A stretch of DNA of 64,000 nt from Actinobacteria bacterium OV320 (GTDB lineage Bacteria; Actinomycetota; Actinomycetes; Streptomycetales; Streptomycetaceae), in assembly GCA_001298545.1 (NCBI GenBank), contig LJCX01000001.1, forward strand, positions 1 through 64,000, written 5' to 3'. The position numbers and the translations under genes were made by a program. Below the pieces are notes generated by a model. It was not told the origin of the DNA. It worked only from the letters and a program-made list of their open reading frames with translations, and ran no database searches. Positions within the stretch are counted from its first letter, which is position 1, and every line of letters begins with the position of its first letter. Positions 60,008 to 64,000 of the stretch are shown in pieces.

Positions 60008-61219
60008 ATGACCACCAGCCTGGAGCGCTACACAGGGCGTCGGCACATCGCCACCGACCTGGTCCTGGCCCTGGGGCTGCTCGGCACCGTGACCCTCGGC
60101 GCCTCGATCGCCATCCCCGGCATCAGCCAACCGCGCGAGGACTGGCCGGCCGTGCTTCTCGCGGCCGTCTCCTGCCTGGTCCAGTTGAAGGCACGCACCC
60201 GCCCGCGCACCGCTGTCGTCGTGGCCACCGTCTGCACGGTGATCACCGTGGCGCTGGGCTACCTGGTGTCACCCCTTCTGCTGGCCCCTTTGATGATCGC
60301 TCTGTACCGGCTGGCCGCCGGGACCGACCCCCGGACCACGCGCGTGTACGGCGGCCTGACCATCGCCGTGGTGGTGGCCTCCGCCGTGATCGACACCGAC
60401 ACCCCCACGACCGGGATGTACCTGCTGCGCAGTATCGGTCCGGTGCTGTGGCTGATGCTGCCCCTGGTCGGCGGCGGCCGGGACCGTCTGCGCCGTGACT
60501 ACGTGGACTCCGTGCAGGCGCGCGCCGCGCACGCCGAGCGCACCCGCGAGGAGGAGGCCAGGCTGCGGGTCGCCGAGGAACGGATGCGTATCGCCCGTGA
60601 GCTCCACGACGTGGTGGCCCACCACATGGCCGTCGCCAACGCCCAGGCCGGCACCGCCCGCCACCTCGCGCCCACCCACCCAGAACAGGCGCAGAAACTG
60701 CTCGGCGAGCTGACCACCACCACCTCGTCCGCGCTGCTCGAACTCCGCGCCACCGTAGGGGTGTTGCGTCAGATCGGCGACCCCGACGTCGATCCGCTGC
60801 AACCCGCCCCCGGCCTGGACCGCCTTCCCGAGCTGATCGCGACGTGCGAATCCGCCGGCGTCGAGGTCTCCGTCACGACCGAGGGGGAACCCCGGCCCCT
60901 GTCGCCGGGCGTGGACCTGACGGCGTACCGGATCATCCAGGAAGCCCTCACCAACGTCACGAAGCACGGCGCGGGCAGAGGGGCCCGCGTCCGGCTCACG
61001 TACTCCGACTCCCGTCTGCTCGTCTCGGTCACCAACGACGGGACCGCCGCCCCCGTGCCGGTCCCGGAAGGCGGTTACGGTCTGATGGGCATGCGCGAGC
61101 GCGCCCACTCCGTCGGCGGCGACCTGCACGCCGGTCCCCGCCCCGAGGGCGGCTTCGAGGTCGCCACCGCCCTGCCGCTGCACCTCCTCGCCCCGGAAGA
61201 AGACGAGACAAGCCTTTGA
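60008..61219 (+). CDS. NarL-type sensor histidine kinase (HisKA_3)
   Basis: 403 residues. The N-terminal half has five or six membrane segments (about 18-160) with little outside the membrane. The HisKA_3 dimerisation helix MRIARELHDVVAHHMAVANAQ carries the phosphorylated histidine; the ATPase domain shows YRIIQEALTNVTKHG (N box) and GYGLMGMRERAHSVGG (G box). GAGAC precedes the ATG at 60008. It should respond to a membrane signal and phosphorylate the coupled response regulator. Confidence 0.92.
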   Translation: MTTSLERYTGRRHIATDLVLALGLLGTVTLGASIAIPGISQPREDWPAVLLAAVSCLVQLKARTRPRTAVVVATVCTVITVALGYLVSPLLLAPLMIALYRLAAGTDPRTTRVYGGLTIAVVVASAVIDTDTPTTGMYLLRSIGPVLWLMLPLVGGGRDRLRRDYVDSVQARAAHAERTREEEARLRVAEERMRIARELHDVVAHHMAVANAQAGTARHLAPTHPEQAQKLLGELTTTTSSALLELRATVGVLRQIGDPDVDPLQPAPGLDRLPELIATCESAGVEVSVTTEGEPRPLSPGVDLTAYRIIQEALTNVTKHGAGRGARVRLTYSDSRLLVSVTNDGTAAPVPVPEGGYGLMGMRERAHSVGGDLHAGPRPEGGFEVATALPLHLLAPEEDETSL

Positions 61220-61902
61220 GCATTCGTGTCCTGCTCGCCGACGACCAGGCCCTGCTGCGCGGCACGTTTCGGCTGCTGATCGACTCCTGCGAGGACATGG
61301 GGGTGGTCGGCGAGGCCGCCGACGGCCGGGAAGCGGTGGATCTCACCCGCGTGTACCGCCCCGACATCGTCCTGATGGACATCCGCATGCCCGGCACGGA
61401 CGGCCTCGCCGCCACCGCCGCCATCTGCGACGACCCCGGGCTGGCCGGCACCCGGATCCTCGTCCTCACCATGTTCGAGACCGACGAGTACGTCGCCAAG
61501 GCGCTGCGCGTCGGTGCCAGCGGCTTCCTCGGCAAGTACGTCACCACCGACGCCCTGCTGGCCGGCATCCGCACCGTGGCCGCGGGCGAGGCCCTTCTCT
61601 CGCCCGGCGCGACCCGCGCCCTCATCACGCGTTTCCTCACCGCTCCGGCCCCGGGCGCCCTCCTGGCACCTGCGGAGCGCCTGAACGACCTCACTCCCCG
61701 CGAACGCGAGGTGACCACCCTCGCCGCCCGGGGCAAGTCCAACGACAAGATCGCCGAGGAGCTCTTCCTGAGCGTCCTGACCGTCCGCAGCCACATCCAG
61801 CGCGCCCTGACCAAGCTGGGCGCCCGCGACCGCGCCCAACTCGTCGTCATCGCCTACCAGACCGGACTGGTGCGACCCCCTCGCCACAGCCCTGAAACCT
61901 GA
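61216..61902 (+). CDS. NarL/LuxR-type response regulator
   Basis: 228 residues starting with TTG at 61216, which overlaps the kinase stop (TTGA); no better start allows a complete receiver domain. IRVLLADDQALLRG holds the acidic pocket, IVLMDIRMPGTDG the phospho-acceptor aspartate (about residue 54), and the C-terminus LTPREREVTTLAARGKSNDKIAEELFLSVLTVRSHIQRAL is a LuxR helix-turn-helix. Partner of the kinase; likely targets include the MMPL gene upstream, by context only. Confidence 0.92.
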   Translation: MSIRVLLADDQALLRGTFRLLIDSCEDMGVVGEAADGREAVDLTRVYRPDIVLMDIRMPGTDGLAATAAICDDPGLAGTRILVLTMFETDEYVAKALRVGASGFLGKYVTTDALLAGIRTVAAGEALLSPGATRALITRFLTAPAPGALLAPAERLNDLTPREREVTTLAARGKSNDKIAEELFLSVLTVRSHIQRALTKLGARDRAQLVVIAYQTGLVRPPRHSPET

Positions 61903-62076
61903 TCACCGCCCGGCTGACGGTCCCGTCGAGGGGTCTGTCAGTGGCGCCGTGAATGGTCTGGCATATGACCAGCGGATCGCTGGACGCCCTGCGCGCGCTC
62001 GCCCTGCACCATGTTCACCTGGCGGTGCAGCTGACGGGCGACCGGGCCGCGGCGAACGACGTCGAGTCCTCACGGC

Positions 62077-62907
62077 TCAGGGGGCGATGGGCAGCCGGCG
62101 CTTGTGGTCCGTGAGCCGGTAGCGGTCGACGATCGTTCTGAAGACGCCTTCGTCCACGGGCTTGCCTTCCAGGAAGTCGTCGATGTCGTCGTAGGCGACC
62201 CCGAGCGCGTCCTCGTCGGTCTTGCCGGGATCGAGGGTCTCCAGATCGGCGGTCGGGACCTTGTGCACCAGCTCGGCCGGCGCCCCCAGCGCGTCCGCGA
62301 CGGCTCGCACCCGGCGTTTGGTCAGGCCGTACAGCGGGACGAGGTCCGCCGCGCCGTCACCGAACTTGGTGAAGAAGCCGGAGACCGCCTCGGCGGCGTG
62401 GTCGGTGCCGACGACCAGCCCGTGGTGGCCGCCGGCCACGGCGTACTGGGCGATCATGCGCTGCCGGGCCTTGATGTTGCCCAGCACGAAGTCCTGGTGG
62501 TAGACGTCGCGGAAGCTCACCTCGGCGCCCAGCACGGCCTCGAGCGCGGCGTCGCTCGCGGGCTTGATGTCCACGGTCAGCACGTGGTCGGGCTGGATGA
62601 AGGAGAGCGCGAGCTGGGCGTCGTGCTCGTCGGCCTGGACGCCGTAGGGCAGCCGCATCGCGTAGAACCGTGCCTCGTGCCCGGCGTCGCGGGCTCGCCC
62701 GACCGCGAGCCGGCACAGGCGGCCGGCGGTGGTGGAGTCGACGCCGCCGCTGATGCCGAGCACGAGCGAGGAGAGGCCGGTGGAGGTCAGCCGCTCCGCG
62801 AGGAACGCCACTCGGCGTTCGATCTCCGCCTCGGCCTCGAAGGTCTCGGCGACCTCGAGTTCCCGGGCGATCTCCTGTTGAAGGGTGAGGAAGGCCGGGT
62901 CGTTCAC
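62077..62907 (-). CDS. nadE: Ammonia-dependent NAD+ synthetase
   Basis: 276 residues, the length of the single-domain bacterial enzyme without a glutaminase domain. LVLGISGGVDSTTAGRL is the ATP-pyrophosphatase P-loop; YHQDFVLGNIKARQRMIAQY, VVGTDHAAEAVSGFFTKFGDGAADLVPL and the C-terminal TDHKRRLPIAP are the other conserved blocks. It converts nicotinic acid adenine dinucleotide plus ammonia and ATP to NAD. Monocistronic: a strong hairpin isolates it from the upstream SMP-30 gene. Confidence 0.95.
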   Translation of the reverse strand: MNDPAFLTLQQEIARELEVAETFEAEAEIERRVAFLAERLTSTGLSSLVLGISGGVDSTTAGRLCRLAVGRARDAGHEARFYAMRLPYGVQADEHDAQLALSFIQPDHVLTVDIKPASDAALEAVLGAEVSFRDVYHQDFVLGNIKARQRMIAQYAVAGGHHGLVVGTDHAAEAVSGFFTKFGDGAADLVPLYGLTKRRVRAVADALGAPAELVHKVPTADLETLDPGKTDEDALGVAYDDIDDFLEGKPVDEGVFRTIVDRYRLTDHKRRLPIAP

Positions 62908-63000
62908 ATCTGCTCCTGGTTCTGGTTCGCGTGGTGCCGGCGCCCGCCCGTTGAGGACGGGGGGAGGGGGACCGCCGGTGGCTCAGTGTCGGACAGCGGC

Positions 63001-63052
63001 GACCGTCCGGCGCCGGGGCGCGCAGGACGGAGTGCCCCGGCGCCGGACGGTC
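63001..63052 (-). terminator. Perfect 19-bp-stem hairpin after the SMP-30 gene
   Basis: GACCGTCCGGCGCCGGGGC (63001-63019) and its exact reverse complement (63034-63052) flank a 14-base loop, 11 bp beyond the SMP-30 stop. Very stable and symmetric, so it could act on both strands. Confidence 0.88.
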
Positions 63053-63063
63053 GGACGTGCGCG

Positions 63064-63972
63064 CTAGACGCGGGGCGCTCCCGTCACCGACATCACCAGC
63101 GAGTACAGCGAGGTGGTGGCGGTGATGAACATGCGGTTGTTCTTCGGCCCGCCGAAGGTGATGTTGGAGACCGGTTCCGGCACCCGGAGCCGTCCGATGA
63201 GGGTGCCGTCGGGGTCGTAGCAGTGGACGCCGTCCTCCAGGGCGGCGGCCCACATGCGGCCCTGGTCGTCGAGGCGGATGTTGTCGAAGTGGACGCCCGC
63301 TCGTGCTTCGGCGAACACCTCCTGTCCGGAGAGCGTGCCGTCGGCGTGGACGTCGAAGGCGTGGATACGGGCGCCTCGCGAGTCGGAGACGTACAGGCGC
63401 TTCTCGTCCGGTGACAGGATGACGCCGTTGGGTCCGTCGAAGCCGTCGGCTGCGAGGTGCACCTCGCCGGTCGCCGGGTCGACCCGGTAGACGTTGCAGG
63501 CGCCGATCTCGGACTCGGCCCGATGACCCTCGTAGTCGCTGGTGATGCCGAAGTCCGGGTCGGAGAACCAGAGCGTGCCGTCGGAGCGCACGACGGAGTC
63601 GTTGGGGCTGTTGAGCCGCTTGCCCTCGAAACGCTCGGCCAGGACCGTCACCGTGCCGTCCGGCTCGGTACGGGTGACCCGGCGGTTGCCCTGCTCGCAG
63701 CTGACCAGGCGGCCCTGCCGGTCGAGGGTGTTGCCGTTGGTGTGTCCGGCCGGGTCGCGGAAGACGCCGACCGTCCCGGTGGCCTCGTCCCAGCGCAGGA
63801 TGCGGTCGTTCGGGATGTCGCTCCAGATCACCTGGCGCCAGGCGGGCAGGTACAGCGGACCCTCCGCCCAACGGCAGTCGTCGTACAGCACCTCCAGCCT
63901 GCCGTCGCCGTTCGTGCAGCGTCCGGTACGGAAGCGGTCGTCCAGGATCTCGTACAGGCCATCGGCGGGCAT
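63064..63972 (-). CDS. SMP-30/gluconolactonase-family protein
   Basis: 302 residues. A six-bladed propeller: CRWAEGPLYLPAWRQVIWSDIPNDRILRW opens with the first metal-binding glutamate, RLNSPNDSVVRSDGTLWFSDPDFGI carries the Asn-Asp pair, and DGPNGVILSPDEKRLYVSDS the last aspartate. Such calcium- or zinc-dependent lactonases hydrolyse sugar lactones. It could supply the lactonase step missing from the fucose operon, but it is 16 kb away and in a separate transcript. No signal peptide. Starts at the ATG on 63972, near the window end. Confidence 0.87.
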   Translation of the reverse strand: MPADGLYEILDDRFRTGRCTNGDGRLEVLYDDCRWAEGPLYLPAWRQVIWSDIPNDRILRWDEATGTVGVFRDPAGHTNGNTLDRQGRLVSCEQGNRRVTRTEPDGTVTVLAERFEGKRLNSPNDSVVRSDGTLWFSDPDFGITSDYEGHRAESEIGACNVYRVDPATGEVHLAADGFDGPNGVILSPDEKRLYVSDSRGARIHAFDVHADGTLSGQEVFAEARAGVHFDNIRLDDQGRMWAAALEDGVHCYDPDGTLIGRLRVPEPVSNITFGGPKNNRMFITATTSLYSLVMSVTGAPRV

Positions 63973-64000
63973 CGGCGTCCCTTCGCCTTCACTGATCAGG

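Noticed and set aside
61965..62113. 49-codon plus-strand frame after the response regulator (MTSGSLDALRALALHHVHLA)
   Set aside because: It overlaps the 3' end of nadE, has no ribosome site and no recognised family. Could be a gene remnant, but unsupported.
1..64000. Search for CRISPR arrays
   Set aside because: No set of evenly spaced identical repeats with unique spacers was seen; all repeats found are short tandem or coding repeats.

Overview
The window is very GC-rich, uses GTG and TTG starts freely, has closely packed genes with overlapping stop/start codons, and encodes many secreted glycoside hydrolases, SpoIIE-type phosphatases and a ROK regulator. All of this fits a Streptomyces (or very close actinomycete) chromosome, probably a metabolically accessory region rather than the conserved core. 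No plasmid or phage core, CRISPR array, rRNA operon or antibiotic gene cluster is visible. There is one tRNA gene, an initiator-type tRNA-Met.

Layout. 0-2.4 kb: the tail of an IS110-family transposase abuts a 5'-truncated GH127 arabinofuranosidase-like gene, followed by a Fic/Doc-type toxin-antitoxin pair with a perfect palindromic operator. 2.5-7 kb: a flavin oxidoreductase, a DUF574-type methyltransferase and a cytosolic GH15 enzyme. 7.0-7.6 kb: two aromatic-catabolism gene remnants, both cut at their 5' ends at one junction. 7.7-13.5 kb: a multidomain SpoIIE phosphatase, a membrane-anchored Mrr-like nuclease, an alpha/beta hydrolase and a PLP enzyme. 13.5-16.6 kb: a minus-strand operon of SRPBCC protein, phytoene-dehydrogenase-like oxidoreductase and SDR. 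17.8-24.6 kb: a first carbohydrate locus (leaderless ROK regulator, secreted GH27, Tat-type GH95, secreted SGNH esterase). 24.6-32.5 kb: PPK2, excalibur protein, MscL, holin-X/DUF3618 envelope proteins, two more SpoIIE phosphatases and a DMT permease. 33-37.8 kb: PucR regulator divergent from an acyl-CoA ligase, then SMI1/KNR4, maltokinase-cap and small membrane proteins. 38-42.5 kb: the tRNA and many small accessory proteins (PRC barrel, DUF2945, a frameshifted DUF3140). 42.6-44.4 kb: a TetR/DMT pair behind a perfect operator.

44.4-57.4 kb is the most coherent system: a probable L-fucose scavenging locus. A minus-strand operon (FAH hydrolase, L-fuconate dehydratase, SDR) matches the non-phosphorylative L-fucose pathway. 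It is divergent from a ribose-type ABC importer, a GntR/FadR regulator, and a Tat-exported GH95 enzyme carrying two inserted F5/8-type domains. An imperfect 15-bp palindrome, roughly ATWCATCSGAKGWAT, sits just downstream of a promoter in front of both divergent operons and again at the end of the gntR gene before the GH95 gene. I infer that GntR represses all three units until fucose or a derivative is present. A second GH95 at 21 kb would feed the same pathway.

57.6-64 kb: an MMPL exporter followed by a histidine kinase/response regulator pair, then minus-strand NAD synthetase and an SMP-30-type lactonase separated by a perfect 19-bp-stem hairpin.

Product calls rest on motif recognition by eye. 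No database search or alignment was run, so substrate assignments, in particular fucose, are inferences.
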